The position numbers were made by a program, and so were the translations under genes. A DNA stretch of 64,000 nucleotides from a virus: the IMG/VR virus record IMGVR_UViG_3300031834_001450, positions 1-64,000 of that record; one strand, written 5' to 3'. This document shows, in pieces, positions 51,731 to 60,422 of the stretch; the stretch's first letter is position 1, and every line of letters starts with the position of its first letter. The notes under the pieces are model-generated. The model worked only from the letters and a program-made list of their open reading frames with translations. It was not told the origin of the DNA and ran no database searches.

Positions 51731-52153
51731 TTTTTCTACTTCAATCCCTCTATTTTTTAAAAAATCTATTCCAGAAGAATCTCTATATTCTTCTCTATAA
51801 AAAACTTTTTTAATACCAGCAGATAGAATTTGTAAACTACAATTAAAACATGGAGATAATGTTATATAGATTGTTGATCCATTAGGAGAAATACCCTGTT
51901 TTACTGCTTTATGTATGGCATTAAGTTCTGAATGCATTACTTCTTTTCTAGTAACTAATTCTCCCAGTTCATTAATATATTCACATTCATTGTCCATTCC
52001 CATGGGCATACCATTATATCCATATGCTATAATATTATGATCTTTAACAATAACGCATCCAACCTTATTACGAGTTGCATAAGACATCTGAGATGTATTA
52101 ACTGCAATAGACATATATAATTGATCATATTGTTTTATTCGTTCCTTATTCAT
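51725..52153 (-). CDS. dCMP deaminase
   Basis: 142 residues from ATG 52153 (an upstream TTG at 52165 would add four). Zinc site HSELNAI and SPCFNC, with GCVIVKDHNIIAYGYNG, are standard for deoxycytidylate deaminases. The enzyme turns dCMP into dUMP, the precursor of dTMP. The ATG overlaps the end of the thymidylate-synthase-like gene, so the two are co-translated. Confidence 0.85.
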   Translation of the reverse strand: MNKERIKQYDQLYMSIAVNTSQMSYATRNKVGCVIVKDHNIIAYGYNGMPMGMDNECEYINELGELVTRKEVMHSELNAIHKAVKQGISPNGSTIYITLSPCFNCSLQILSAGIKKVFYREEYRDSSGIDFLKNRGIEVEKI

Positions 52154-52865
52154 TATAACTCTCAACTATTTTTTGTAATAAATCAAAATGTCTATCATAT
52201 ATATGAAAAGATCCAAAAAAGAAATTAATAATTCCCATTTGTAAAGTTGGATATATTTCTTTTAATTCTAAATATAATTTATTATAAACATAACAATGCC
52301 AATAAAAATCATTAAAAAAGCCATAAATTCCATCGCAACTTCTTTGATCTACAAAATATATCAATGAATTATTTCTAATAAAACATTGAACACTATTGGT
52401 ACATACAAAATCTGACATTCCATTTCTATTATAATCTATATGCATAGATGGTCTTGTATATAACATTAATGCTCTTCTTGATAGAGGATTAAATATTAAT
52501 TCTTGTTTACAATTATTAAATTGATTATAATTCTCTTCAGAAAAAATTAAATAACCATAATTAGAATTTATTTCTTTTTTTTCATCTTTAGTACAAACAT
52601 CGTTCCATATTTTAATATCATCAACATAATCAATAATAGATAATGATTCTGAAAGATACCAATTTAATTCTTTTTCTACATATTGAATAGAAGTTTTTTT
52701 AATTTCATTAAAATTTAAAATTGATTGTACTGGATTTAATCCTTCTATTTTACATCCAATAATTTCAACAACTTTAATACCAGTTTTATCTATTACAAAC
52801 TTTTTATTTTGTATATCACTATATAATTTTTTAAAACTCGGTAACAATATTTGTTCATTAGTCAT
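52146..52865 (-). CDS. Thymidylate synthase homologue, probable dCMP hydroxymethylase
   Basis: 239 residues. TS-fold hallmarks: SNYGYLIF (101-108), NPLSRRALM (126-134), catalytic C155 in SDFVCTNSV, QRSCD (174-178), FHIYDRH (220-226). Aligning without gaps on E. coli TS C146 = C155, Q165, R166, D169 and G173 all fall on identical residues, and N177 falls on D186. In T4 dCMP hydroxymethylase the same position is Asp, which selects dCMP over dUMP. The product would be 5-hydroxymethyl-dCMP. It is coupled by ATGA to a glycosyltransferase gene upstream. Confidence 0.7.
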   Translation of the reverse strand: MTNEQILLPSFKKLYSDIQNKKFVIDKTGIKVVEIIGCKIEGLNPVQSILNFNEIKKTSIQYVEKELNWYLSESLSIIDYVDDIKIWNDVCTKDEKKEINSNYGYLIFSEENYNQFNNCKQELIFNPLSRRALMLYTRPSMHIDYNRNGMSDFVCTNSVQCFIRNNSLIYFVDQRSCDGIYGFFNDFYWHCYVYNKLYLELKEIYPTLQMGIINFFFGSFHIYDRHFDLLQKIVESYNE

Positions 52866-54070
52866 TTTAATAATCCTTCAATATCTTTAATTACATTATT
52901 TGAAATTTCTTCAAAAGCTCCTTGATTATTTCTAATTTTAATTTCTTTAAATTCATTTGTATTAATATAATCTAAAGAATCTAGTGCATAATTTAATTTT
53001 TGTACTATGCTATCAACTATAGGTGAATCACCATCATGATCGATATAATAAGGATACTTTTTACCACCTCTTCTAGCATATTCAAAAACCATAGGCATTA
53101 TAGTAATATTATTACAATAAAGAGACTCCACTTGACTACACCCCCCCATTCTCTCAAGAATAAATCCATGAAAGCTAATATCTGCTTTCCATAATAATTC
53201 AAAGTATTCTTGTCTATTAAGAGATCCTTCTTTATAAATATAGAGAGGTTTAACTAATTCTTTTAATTCATCTATGGAATATTTTCCAGATGGATTTGTA
53301 AATATAACTTGAAAATCTTTTCTTTTTTCATAAAGTTTATTTACTGCTTCAATAAATTCTATGTGATGAGTATAGTTTATACCACTTAATCTATTGAGAA
53401 ATAATATAGTTTTCTTTTCAAATTTTTCTTCTAATTTATAAGTATCAGCCTCTTTTTTAGAAAATCCAAAATCCCAAATAAAACTTTTCTTTTTAATTTG
53501 ATTTATTTTATTTGATTTAAAAACTAATTTAGCATTATTAAAAAAAGCTTCTTTTGTTGATTTACAAGTAAAAATACAAAGATCAGAACATTCATATCCA
53601 TCAAATTGTCTATATTGATAACTTATTTCAGTAGCCACTTTTGCTTCATTAATTTCAGGAGTATCCATCCAATAACAACAAGAAATTAACTTTGTTTCTT
53701 TTGATTTTTGAAATAAATATGTTTTTATATTTCTAGAAAGTTCTATAATATTATTCCATACAATATCAATCTTTGGAAGTTCTTTAAAAATAGAATCAAA
53801 TTCAATAATATTAAAATGTTGTCGTATTGTAAATGCATCAATAGGATAAGTATAGGGAATAAAAATAACATTTTTGTGTTTAAAGATATTATCATAAGAT
53901 TTTATGTCAGCAAAATCTTTAAGTGGTGCAATAAGAATATAAACTGTCCAATTTATCTTTTCAACAATTTCAGTTAAAATCCCAACTAGCATATTAATGT
54001 TACTATCAGCGCTAATCCATTTATTTTCATTATTATAAATACTTTGTTGCAAAATATATAAAATATTCAT
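52862..54070 (-). CDS. GT-B glycosyltransferase, candidate DNA base glycosyltransferase
   Basis: 402 residues. The second domain shows KKTILFLNRLSGINYTHHIEF, FQVIFTNPSG and SFHGFILERMGGCSQVESL, where ERMGGCSQVE could correspond to the donor-binding E...E loop. Its 3' end overlaps the TS-like gene by ATGA and its 5' end overlaps the GIY-YIG gene by 4 bp. The tight coupling to a probable dCMP hydroxymethylase suggests transfer of a sugar to hydroxymethylcytosine in DNA. A glycan acceptor cannot be excluded. Confidence 0.6.
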   Translation of the reverse strand: MNILYILQQSIYNNENKWISADSNINMLVGILTEIVEKINWTVYILIAPLKDFADIKSYDNIFKHKNVIFIPYTYPIDAFTIRQHFNIIEFDSIFKELPKIDIVWNNIIELSRNIKTYLFQKSKETKLISCCYWMDTPEINEAKVATEISYQYRQFDGYECSDLCIFTCKSTKEAFFNNAKLVFKSNKINQIKKKSFIWDFGFSKKEADTYKLEEKFEKKTILFLNRLSGINYTHHIEFIEAVNKLYEKRKDFQVIFTNPSGKYSIDELKELVKPLYIYKEGSLNRQEYFELLWKADISFHGFILERMGGCSQVESLYCNNITIMPMVFEYARRGGKKYPYYIDHDGDSPIVDSIVQKLNYALDSLDYINTNEFKEIKIRNNQGAFEEISNNVIKDIEGLLK

Positions 54071-54753
54071 TTATTATCTCCTATTATATTTTTTAAATGC
54101 GCTTCACTTCTATTTCTTAATTTAATTTTATGTTTTCTAAGTATTTTGCTAATAGGCCCACCATAGACATTATATCTTTTTCCTATTGTATAAGGTGATT
54201 CTTTTAAATTTAAATATGAAAAAATTATTTCTTTTTCTTGCTCATCTGTAAAAAATTTACCACTAGCTTCTTGTAAATTTCTTTTATGCACATTATTTTC
54301 TTTTAATATTCTTTCAATAACCGCACCACTAACATTAAATATTTTTCCTATATTTTTTAAAGATATTTTGTCATTATACATATTTAAAATAGATATAGTT
54401 TGTGATTGAGAAAATTGAATTTTACTTCTTCCAGGACAATCTGTATTATCTGGATCCTGTTTATTATACCCAAATTCACTATTTTTTGTTTTATAAAAGT
54501 CTATATAATATTTTTCCTTTTGTCTAAGAGTATCTTCATTATATTCTGATAGTAATTCGATAATATAAAAATTAAAATTTTCTTTGCCGTATTTTAATAA
54601 TGAAAATCTTAAATGTTTATTTATGGCCTCATTTTTTAAAAATAATTGCATATGATCTTTTAACCTTGACTGAACATATTTAGAACTTCCAATATATTTT
54701 TTGTTATTTATTTTATTTTCAATACAATATATTCCAGGTTGTACAAATAGCAT
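54067..54753 (-). CDS. GIY-YIG homing-type endonuclease
   Basis: 228 residues. GIYCI (7-11) and KKYIGSSKYVQSRLKDH (18-34) form the nuclease core with the catalytic Arg; the C-terminus has two helix-turn-helix segments (LKNIGKIFNVSGAVIERIL and SPYTIGKRYNVYGGPISKIL) for DNA targeting. It is a free-standing homing endonuclease placed seamlessly between kinase and glycosyltransferase genes. Confidence 0.85.
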   Translation of the reverse strand: MLFVQPGIYCIENKINNKKYIGSSKYVQSRLKDHMQLFLKNEAINKHLRFSLLKYGKENFNFYIIELLSEYNEDTLRQKEKYYIDFYKTKNSEFGYNKQDPDNTDCPGRSKIQFSQSQTISILNMYNDKISLKNIGKIFNVSGAVIERILKENNVHKRNLQEASGKFFTDEQEKEIIFSYLNLKESPYTIGKRYNVYGGPISKILRKHKIKLRNRSEAHLKNIIGDNK

Positions 54754-55254
54754 TTATTCTCCTATGAATTCTTTTATTTTTAATATTTGATTTTCTAAAT
54801 TTTCATCTGTAGTATCTAATATAAGATATTCACATTTTGTTTTTTTAAGAAATTCAATATAATATTGTTTTATTAATTTTATTTTATTTTGATTAATAAC
54901 ATCATCAATATATATTTTATATTCTTTTTTAAAACAATAAATAAGTTTTAATTTCAACTTAGAAAACTCTTCATCTATTTGCCATATAAAATTTTCATTA
55001 AATTGTCTATCTAATGCTAAGGAATATGAAAAATGACAAGCAATTCCACGATCCATAATTAAATTAGTTGGAACTTGTTTTAAATAATCTATAAAAAATC
55101 TACTTTCATATTCTACTGAAAGATCAATTTCATTATTTTTAAAATATTCTTTTGTATTATTATTTCTATAATATGAAATATTTAATAACTTAGATATTAT
55201 TTGAGCAATTGTTGTTTTTGCTGTTCTATCAGGACCAATAAATTGAATCAACAT
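54754..55254 (-). CDS. P-loop nucleotide kinase-like protein
   Basis: 166 residues. The P-loop is FIGPDRTAKTTIAQ (5-18), of the thymidylate-kinase type (G-x-D-x-x-x-K-T/S), followed by LIMDRGIACHFSYS, which matches the DR(Y/G) motif. Small for the family but complete in motifs. A likely role is to phosphorylate dNMPs, including a modified dCMP, as T4 gp1 does. Confidence 0.6.
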   Translation of the reverse strand: MLIQFIGPDRTAKTTIAQIISKLLNISYYRNNNTKEYFKNNEIDLSVEYESRFFIDYLKQVPTNLIMDRGIACHFSYSLALDRQFNENFIWQIDEEFSKLKLKLIYCFKKEYKIYIDDVINQNKIKLIKQYYIEFLKKTKCEYLILDTTDENLENQILKIKEFIGE

Positions 55255-55265
55255 TAAATTTTTCC

Positions 55266-55955
55266 TTATATTTTTTCTAAAAAATAAATCACATCTCTAC
55301 TTAATTTATAATTATTCCAAGCAAATAAAACTCGTTGAATTTCAATTGGTAAAATAGTAAACTCTTCTATTGCACAATTATTTAAATAATTATCATTTGA
55401 CATACTCCATCCATGTACATCTAATATTTTGAGTCCACTTTGATTAAAACAATCTTCAAGTTCTTTATAAGTATATTCATAATTATGATATTTTGGCCAA
55501 TTTACAATATTTGATATTTGATTTGGTGTACTTATAATTAAATATTTAAAAGGTAAATTACAAATTTTATTAAAAATTTCTATTCCTTTTTCTTTTGAAT
55601 TAAAATGTTCAATTACATCTAATAATAATAAACAATCAATTTTATTTTTTAAAATAATTTCTTGAATAGTTAAAAATACATTTTCTGTTTTATAAAAAAT
55701 TCCATTACTACAAAGATTATCATATATAATTGAATCTCTATAATCAATACCAAAATAAGAAATAATTTTATTTGATTCAATTAATAATTTATTAATATAT
55801 GCTGTATCACAACCCACATCAATAATTGATTCAATATTATTTTTAATAATAAATTCTCTAACAGATTGATCTTTAAATAATTTACTTATATATCCAGGAT
55901 CAAGATCTATTTTAGATAATTGTTGTCTTAATGATGACATATCAACAATAGTCAT
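55266..55955 (-). CDS. Class I SAM methyltransferase
   Basis: 229 residues. IIDVGCDTAYINKLL, YFGIDYRD, CLLLLDVIEHFNSKEKG and LIISTPNQI are the motif I to IV/post sequence of a small-molecule methyltransferase. In an operon with sugar-nucleotide enzymes, so O- or N-methylation of a sugar is plausible. Confidence 0.7.
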   Translation of the reverse strand: MTIVDMSSLRQQLSKIDLDPGYISKLFKDQSVREFIIKNNIESIIDVGCDTAYINKLLIESNKIISYFGIDYRDSIIYDNLCSNGIFYKTENVFLTIQEIILKNKIDCLLLLDVIEHFNSKEKGIEIFNKICNLPFKYLIISTPNQISNIVNWPKYHNYEYTYKELEDCFNQSGLKILDVHGWSMSNDNYLNNCAIEEFTILPIEIQRVLFAWNNYKLSRDVIYFLEKI

Positions 55956-56980
55956 ATTTTTTCTAAATTTACCATTTCAATTACCCATGGTATAATTTCA
56001 TCTAATGCTTTATTTAATGAAGTTTCTGCTTTAAATCCTAATAACTTTTCTGCTTTATCAATAGAAGGAATTCGGCATTGTACATCATATTCATACGGGT
56101 TATCTGAAATATAATTAAACTCTACATTAGAATTTAATCTATCCCAAATAATTTTTGCAAGTTCTAATACAGTATAACTTTCAGGGGTACTTAAATTAAA
56201 ATCAGTATTTAATGCATTTTCATTAAAAATGGCTTGATAAATCCCTTCTGCTAAATCTCCTGCATATGTATAATGGCGTATTTGATTTCCTTTTCCAAGA
56301 ATATGAAGCGGGTTTTGACCTTTAATTATTTTTTGTATAAGATCAGGTATTACATGGCTAAGAGCTAATTTAATATTACCAGACATAACTACTGTTTCTG
56401 TCATAGCTGCTTGTTCCCCAATTCCAGCTGCATTAAATGGTCTTACAATAGTATATGGAAGTTTATATTGTTCATATGCACCTTTAACAAAATATTCAAT
56501 TGCAAGTTTTTGAAATCCATATGTTGATAATGGAGGTGGGCAAATCAATTGATCTCCTTCTTTTGAAGGAAAAGTTTCTGTTGATTCAAAAACCATACTT
56601 GAAGATATTGCAATTATTTTTTTAAGAAATCCTTCTTTATGCGCTTTAATTGCAATATCAAAAATAGATGCGGTAAGTCTTTCATTTTCAGCAAGTAAAT
56701 CATAAGCCAATTCATGAAAGAAACTTATACCACCAATCCACGCAGCTCCATGCACAATATAATCTATTTTATTAGAAAAAATTATATTTTCTAAAATATC
56801 TTTATTTTTTGCATCACCATAAAAATGAAAATAATTTGGATGTTTATCAAAACTTTTTTCTAATGGACCATATTTCCAATCATTATCTACTCCATAAACA
56901 ATATGACCTTCATTTAATAATTTTTGTATTGAATATCCTGCAATAAAACCTCGATCACCAGTCCAAAATATTTTAGCCAT
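55952..56980 (-). CDS. NAD-dependent sugar-nucleotide epimerase (SDR family)
   Basis: 342 residues from ATG 56980, chosen over an in-frame TTG at 56992 for its GGAG site. WTGDRGFIAGYSI (about 6-18) is the NAD loop, HGAAWIGG the second motif, and SSSM ... YGFQKLA the catalytic Ser and YxxxK. The family includes UDP-glucose epimerases, UDP-xylose/arabinose enzymes and GDP-fucose synthases (YGFQK). The substrate cannot be fixed. It starts at the stop of the dehydrogenase gene (TAATG). Confidence 0.75.
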   Translation of the reverse strand: MAKIFWTGDRGFIAGYSIQKLLNEGHIVYGVDNDWKYGPLEKSFDKHPNYFHFYGDAKNKDILENIIFSNKIDYIVHGAAWIGGISFFHELAYDLLAENERLTASIFDIAIKAHKEGFLKKIIAISSSMVFESTETFPSKEGDQLICPPPLSTYGFQKLAIEYFVKGAYEQYKLPYTIVRPFNAAGIGEQAAMTETVVMSGNIKLALSHVIPDLIQKIIKGQNPLHILGKGNQIRHYTYAGDLAEGIYQAIFNENALNTDFNLSTPESYTVLELAKIIWDRLNSNVEFNYISDNPYEYDVQCRIPSIDKAEKLLGFKAETSLNKALDEIIPWVIEMVNLEKI

Positions 56981-58212
56981 TAATTTCTCCAATTATTATA
57001 TAAATTTTCTTTTAATATATTCCATCCATCAATTACTATTTTATCATTAAATTCTTCTTTAGTAAAAGTAAGATATTCTTTATGATTTATTGCTATAATA
57101 ATAATATCACATTGTTTAACTTCTTCTATTGAATAATTTATAAAAATCATATTATTATATTTATCATTATATTCTCCTAACGGAAGATTAGGTTCATTTA
57201 TTTTAATTTGTTCTGGTAAATTACGTTCTAAATATCTAATTAATTTAGGTGTTAAATTATCTCTAGTATCATCAGTATTACTTTTAAATGTAAATCCAAA
57301 AATTCCAATAGTTTTATTTTTAATATCATTTTGAATTAAATCAACATAAAATTTTGGTGTAAATTCATTAATTTTGTAAGCTTGTAATATTAAATCTGTT
57401 TGTGGAAAATTTTCATTAATCATTCCCCAATCTTTCGTTAAACATGTGCCTTTTGCAAAACCAGGAGTCAATAATCCTTTATTTCTATCATATCCAGGAT
57501 TCATTAAAGAAAATAATTTATATATATCAACTCCAAATGATTGTGACATATATGAAAAATAATTAGGAATTGCCATATTTATGTAACGATAAATATTTGT
57601 AAATAATTTACTTAATTCAGCTTCAATAAAAGTTGATTTAAAGATTTGAATTCCTAAAATAGAAAAAATATTTTTTGCAAGATCAAAACTAATATCATCT
57701 TTTACTCCAATAACTTGAGGTAATTCTAATAATTCTTTATATGCTTCGCCTTCAACTATTCTTTCAGGACACATTGCTAAATAAAAATCTTTACCAAGAA
57801 TATAGTTTGTTTTATTTTCAATAATATTTTTGATATACTCAGTTGTATTAGGTGCAACTGTTGATCTAAGAATAATTAATTTATTTTTAATATCTATTTT
57901 AGAAATTAAATCATTAATTACGAATGTTACTTGAGATAAATCTGTTTCAATATGTTCTCCTAGTGGAGTTCCAACAGTTAGTATATATGCTTTTGCATCA
58001 GGGTAATTTTCATATTTTGAATTATAAATTGTAAAAGTTTCTTTAACTAATTCATCATATCCTGGTTCATAAAATGGCATTTTATTATTTTTAATACCCT
58101 CTATCATTTCATCATTAATATCTACACCACAAACATTTAACTTTTTTTCTCGTAAAGATAATGCCAATGGAAGACCAACTCTTCCACATCCTATTACACA
58201 AATATCATACAT
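56980..58212 (-). CDS. UDP-sugar 6-dehydrogenase (UDP-Glc/UDP-ManNAc dehydrogenase family)
   Basis: 410 residues. VIGCGRVGLPLALSL (7-21) is the NAD site; SKYENYPDAKAYILTVGTPLGE and STVAPNTTEYI are typical; the catalytic Cys is in GTCLTKDWG near residue 256, where the family has G-x-C-(L/F)-(P)-K-D. It oxidises C6 of a UDP sugar to a uronate. With the epimerase next to it, products such as UDP-glucuronate derivatives, galacturonate or pentoses are possible. Confidence 0.8.
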   Translation of the reverse strand: MYDICVIGCGRVGLPLALSLREKKLNVCGVDINDEMIEGIKNNKMPFYEPGYDELVKETFTIYNSKYENYPDAKAYILTVGTPLGEHIETDLSQVTFVINDLISKIDIKNKLIILRSTVAPNTTEYIKNIIENKTNYILGKDFYLAMCPERIVEGEAYKELLELPQVIGVKDDISFDLAKNIFSILGIQIFKSTFIEAELSKLFTNIYRYINMAIPNYFSYMSQSFGVDIYKLFSLMNPGYDRNKGLLTPGFAKGTCLTKDWGMINENFPQTDLILQAYKINEFTPKFYVDLIQNDIKNKTIGIFGFTFKSNTDDTRDNLTPKLIRYLERNLPEQIKINEPNLPLGEYNDKYNNMIFINYSIEEVKQCDIIIIAINHKEYLTFTKEEFNDKIVIDGWNILKENLYNNWRN

Positions 58213-58234
58213 ATATTAACTCCATTTTTATTTT

Positions 58235-58729
58235 CTATTTTATTCCCGTACTTCCAAAACCACCACTTCCTCTTGAAGATTCTTTATCTATATAAAGTTC
58301 TGAAAATTCTACTTCATATGGTAAAAGATAAGAAATAGGAATTAGTATAAATTGAATTATTTTTTCATTTTGTTCTATAACCACTATTTCATTAGAAGAA
58401 TTAATAAGAGAAATATGTATTTCACCTAAATAATCTTCATCTATAGTTTCTGCTGCTTTTATTAAACCTCTTCTTGAACTTATTCCAGATTTATTAAATG
58501 CGTTTAACATAAATCCATCTGGTATATTTGCATGAATACCTGATGGAATTAAACATCTTTCATTTGGATTTAGGATAATTGCTGTATTATTTATTTGAAT
58601 ATTTGAATTTTTTAATTTAAAATCTAATAAAAATTGTGAATCAAATACAGGAATAAAAAAATCTATTCCAGCAGATTTTGGAGTTGATCTAATTGGACTT
58701 TTTACCTCTCTAATTTTCGAAAATTTCAT
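58235..58729 (-). CDS. dut: dUTPase (first of two)
   Basis: 164 residues. Motifs 1, 2, 3 and 5 are SAGIDFF, NKSGIS, AETIDEDYLGEI and RGSGGFGSTG. Motif 2 departs from PRSS (NKSG), a form seen in many phage enzymes. It removes dUTP and supplies dUMP. It begins the operon leading to the sugar-nucleotide and modification genes. Confidence 0.85.
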   Translation of the reverse strand: MKFSKIREVKSPIRSTPKSAGIDFFIPVFDSQFLLDFKLKNSNIQINNTAIILNPNERCLIPSGIHANIPDGFMLNAFNKSGISSRRGLIKAAETIDEDYLGEIHISLINSSNEIVVIEQNEKIIQFILIPISYLLPYEVEFSELYIDKESSRGSGGFGSTGIK

Positions 58730-58757
58730 TAACTATATTCTCCTTATTATTAATTCT

Positions 58758-59042
58758 TTATTTTATTAAAAATCTTATTTGATCAGAATCCCCTTTAGAA
58801 GAAATTTTCATAAATGATAAAAATTCAGCAGGTAGAGACTTATAAGTTTGAGAATAATATCCACTAAGTGTTTTATTACCAATACTATGCCAAATTCCTA
58901 CACCTTCTTGTATAAATTCTTTTAAACTCTTAGTTGATTCATATTCAGTATATTCTTTTGAAATAAGGTAAGTACTCAGCATAAAATAAAATTTTAAACT
59001 ATTTATTATTTCATATCTTGAAGAATCTTCATTATTATTCAA
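58758..59042 (-). CDS. Small unknown protein
   Basis: 94 residues from TTG 59042, preferred over GTG 59051 because AAAAGGTGG would then serve as the ribosome-binding site. It contains SSRYEIINSLKFYFMLSTYL and LKEFIQEGVGIWHSIGNK. Helical, not recognised. Promoter copy h directly upstream. Confidence 0.45.
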   Translation of the reverse strand: MNNNEDSSRYEIINSLKFYFMLSTYLISKEYTEYESTKSLKEFIQEGVGIWHSIGNKTLSGYYSQTYKSLPAEFLSFMKISSKGDSDQIRFLIK

Positions 59043-59066
59043 AATTACCACCTTTTTAATATATTT

Positions 59067-59099
59067 TTATATATATAAAATTTTTATAAAAAATTAAAC
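59067..59099 (-). promoter_or_regulatory. Recurrent promoter-like element, copy h
   Basis: Minus strand: GTTTAA, T6, ATAAAAA, T4, ATATATATAA; 33 bases. It ends 24 bp before TTG 59042. Confidence 0.65.
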
Positions 59100-59101
59100 T
59101 T

Positions 59102-59296
59102 TTAATTTTCTTTTATTGCATTCGCTGGACATTCAAAATTTATAATACAAGTTTTACAATTTTTACATTTAGTTTGATCTATAGTACTTTGTAAATATCC
59201 TTTCTTAATTATATTTAAATGATCTATTTGAATAGCTTCAAAAGGACATTCTTCTACACACATCCCACACGAAATACAGTCTTCTATAATTCTCAA
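59102..59296 (-). CDS. 2[4Fe-4S] ferredoxin
   Basis: 64 residues. C7, C10, C13, C17P and C44, C47, C50, C56P form two cluster-binding sets; the second has five rather than three residues before the last Cys. It is a low-potential electron carrier, plausible partner for the anaerobic ribonucleotide reductase activase or for radical SAM enzymes, though no activase is in the window. Its ATG overlaps the methyltransferase gene's stop. Confidence 0.85.
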   Translation of the reverse strand: MRIIEDCISCGMCVEECPFEAIQIDHLNIIKKGYLQSTIDQTKCKNCKTCIINFECPANAIKEN

Positions 59297-60120
59297 TCTA
59301 TTTCTCCTATTTTATAATAGCAAATTTCATTTAATACGGTTTCTCTTTTTCTATTAGGACTTATATTTTTTAATTTATTCAAATAGATTTTATTTTTAAA
59401 ATATTTATTACCTATTTCATTCTCTATATCAAAATAAATAATATCATTGGAAATAAAATCTAATTGTTTAAACATTTCTTCCAAATCCTGTATACTCCAT
59501 CCATTAGAATTAACCATTTTATTTATTTGATAGGGGGGATCTAAAATATATAAACTATTTTTTAAATTTATAATATTAAAAGCATTATTTGATATAAATA
59601 ATTTATCTTTAATGAGTTTAAAGTTTTTTAAAGAATATTCAAAATCTCTACATGTATAATTACTAATAAACCTGTTCCCAAAACTTTGATTAAATCCATT
59701 AGGTCCAAATCTATACATAGTATTTATACAACTATTTACTAAAATTATTAAACCAAATGCTTCTTCTTTAGTCTGCTTTTTCCATAAAATATTATTAAAA
59801 TAATCTCTAAAATTATAATATCCATTATAAGTTGAAACATTATATTGAAGATTATTTACGTAAGTAGTAAACTCACCTTCATCTATTAAGAATAGATGTT
59901 CATAAATATTTAATAAATTAATATCTATTTCTGAAACATAATAACTATTAAATTGTTTTTGTAAATTTAATAATATTTGTGCAGAACCTAAAAAAGGTTC
60001 AACATAAATATTTTTATTTGATTTTTTTACAAGATCATTTATCATATCTAAATGAATAAGTTTATTACCCATATATTGGAATAGTCTAGATATAATTTGT
60101 TTTCTTTGTAAAAAACTCAA
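59293..60120 (-). CDS. DNA N6-adenine methyltransferase (Dam-like)
   Basis: 275 residues. KLIHLDMINDLVK and IYVEPFLGSAQILL form the SAM site (F-x-G-S/G), MYRFGPNGFNQSFGNR is the usual middle block and ILDPPYQ is the catalytic DPPY near residue 192. It methylates adenine in DNA, which protects against host restriction or marks phage DNA. No restriction endonuclease partner is adjacent. Confidence 0.85.
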   Translation of the reverse strand: MSFLQRKQIISRLFQYMGNKLIHLDMINDLVKKSNKNIYVEPFLGSAQILLNLQKQFNSYYVSEIDINLLNIYEHLFLIDEGEFTTYVNNLQYNVSTYNGYYNFRDYFNNILWKKQTKEEAFGLIILVNSCINTMYRFGPNGFNQSFGNRFISNYTCRDFEYSLKNFKLIKDKLFISNNAFNIINLKNSLYILDPPYQINKMVNSNGWSIQDLEEMFKQLDFISNDIIYFDIENEIGNKYFKNKIYLNKLKNISPNRKRETVLNEICYYKIGEID

Positions 60121-60413
60121 TCTATTTCCTCCTCAAAAGTAAGCCAATCTTTTTCAATCATTAGTAATGATAAATAGCCAAATAAATCACAAACATCCGA
60201 TTTACGTAATCCTTCATTACTATTTTTTATTCTATTTAGCTTATCGTCTATTCTTATACATATTGAATTACTTGCATCTAATTTAGAAAATAATTGCATA
60301 GGACTTATTGCAGAATCTCCATAACGTTTATTTTTCTCTTTAAGGAATTCTCCAAAATTAAACATAAGTCTATCTATTTTTTCTTGAGTAGTATATTTTT
60401 TTTCTGTTGACAT
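60117..60413 (-). CDS. DUF1599-like / MazG-type small protein
   Basis: 98 residues. KNKRYGDSAISPM and SNSICIRIDDKLNRIKNS followed by KSDVCDLFGYLSLL match the phage family often called nucleotide-modification-associated domain 1 / DUF1599 (YGDSw, KadRi, D-l-x-GY). The fold is probably MazG-like. Neighbouring base-modification genes are consistent with a role in the nucleotide pool. Confidence 0.5.
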   Translation of the reverse strand: MSTEKKYTTQEKIDRLMFNFGEFLKEKNKRYGDSAISPMQLFSKLDASNSICIRIDDKLNRIKNSNEGLRKSDVCDLFGYLSLLMIEKDWLTFEEEID

Positions 60414-60422
60414 AAGCTCTCT

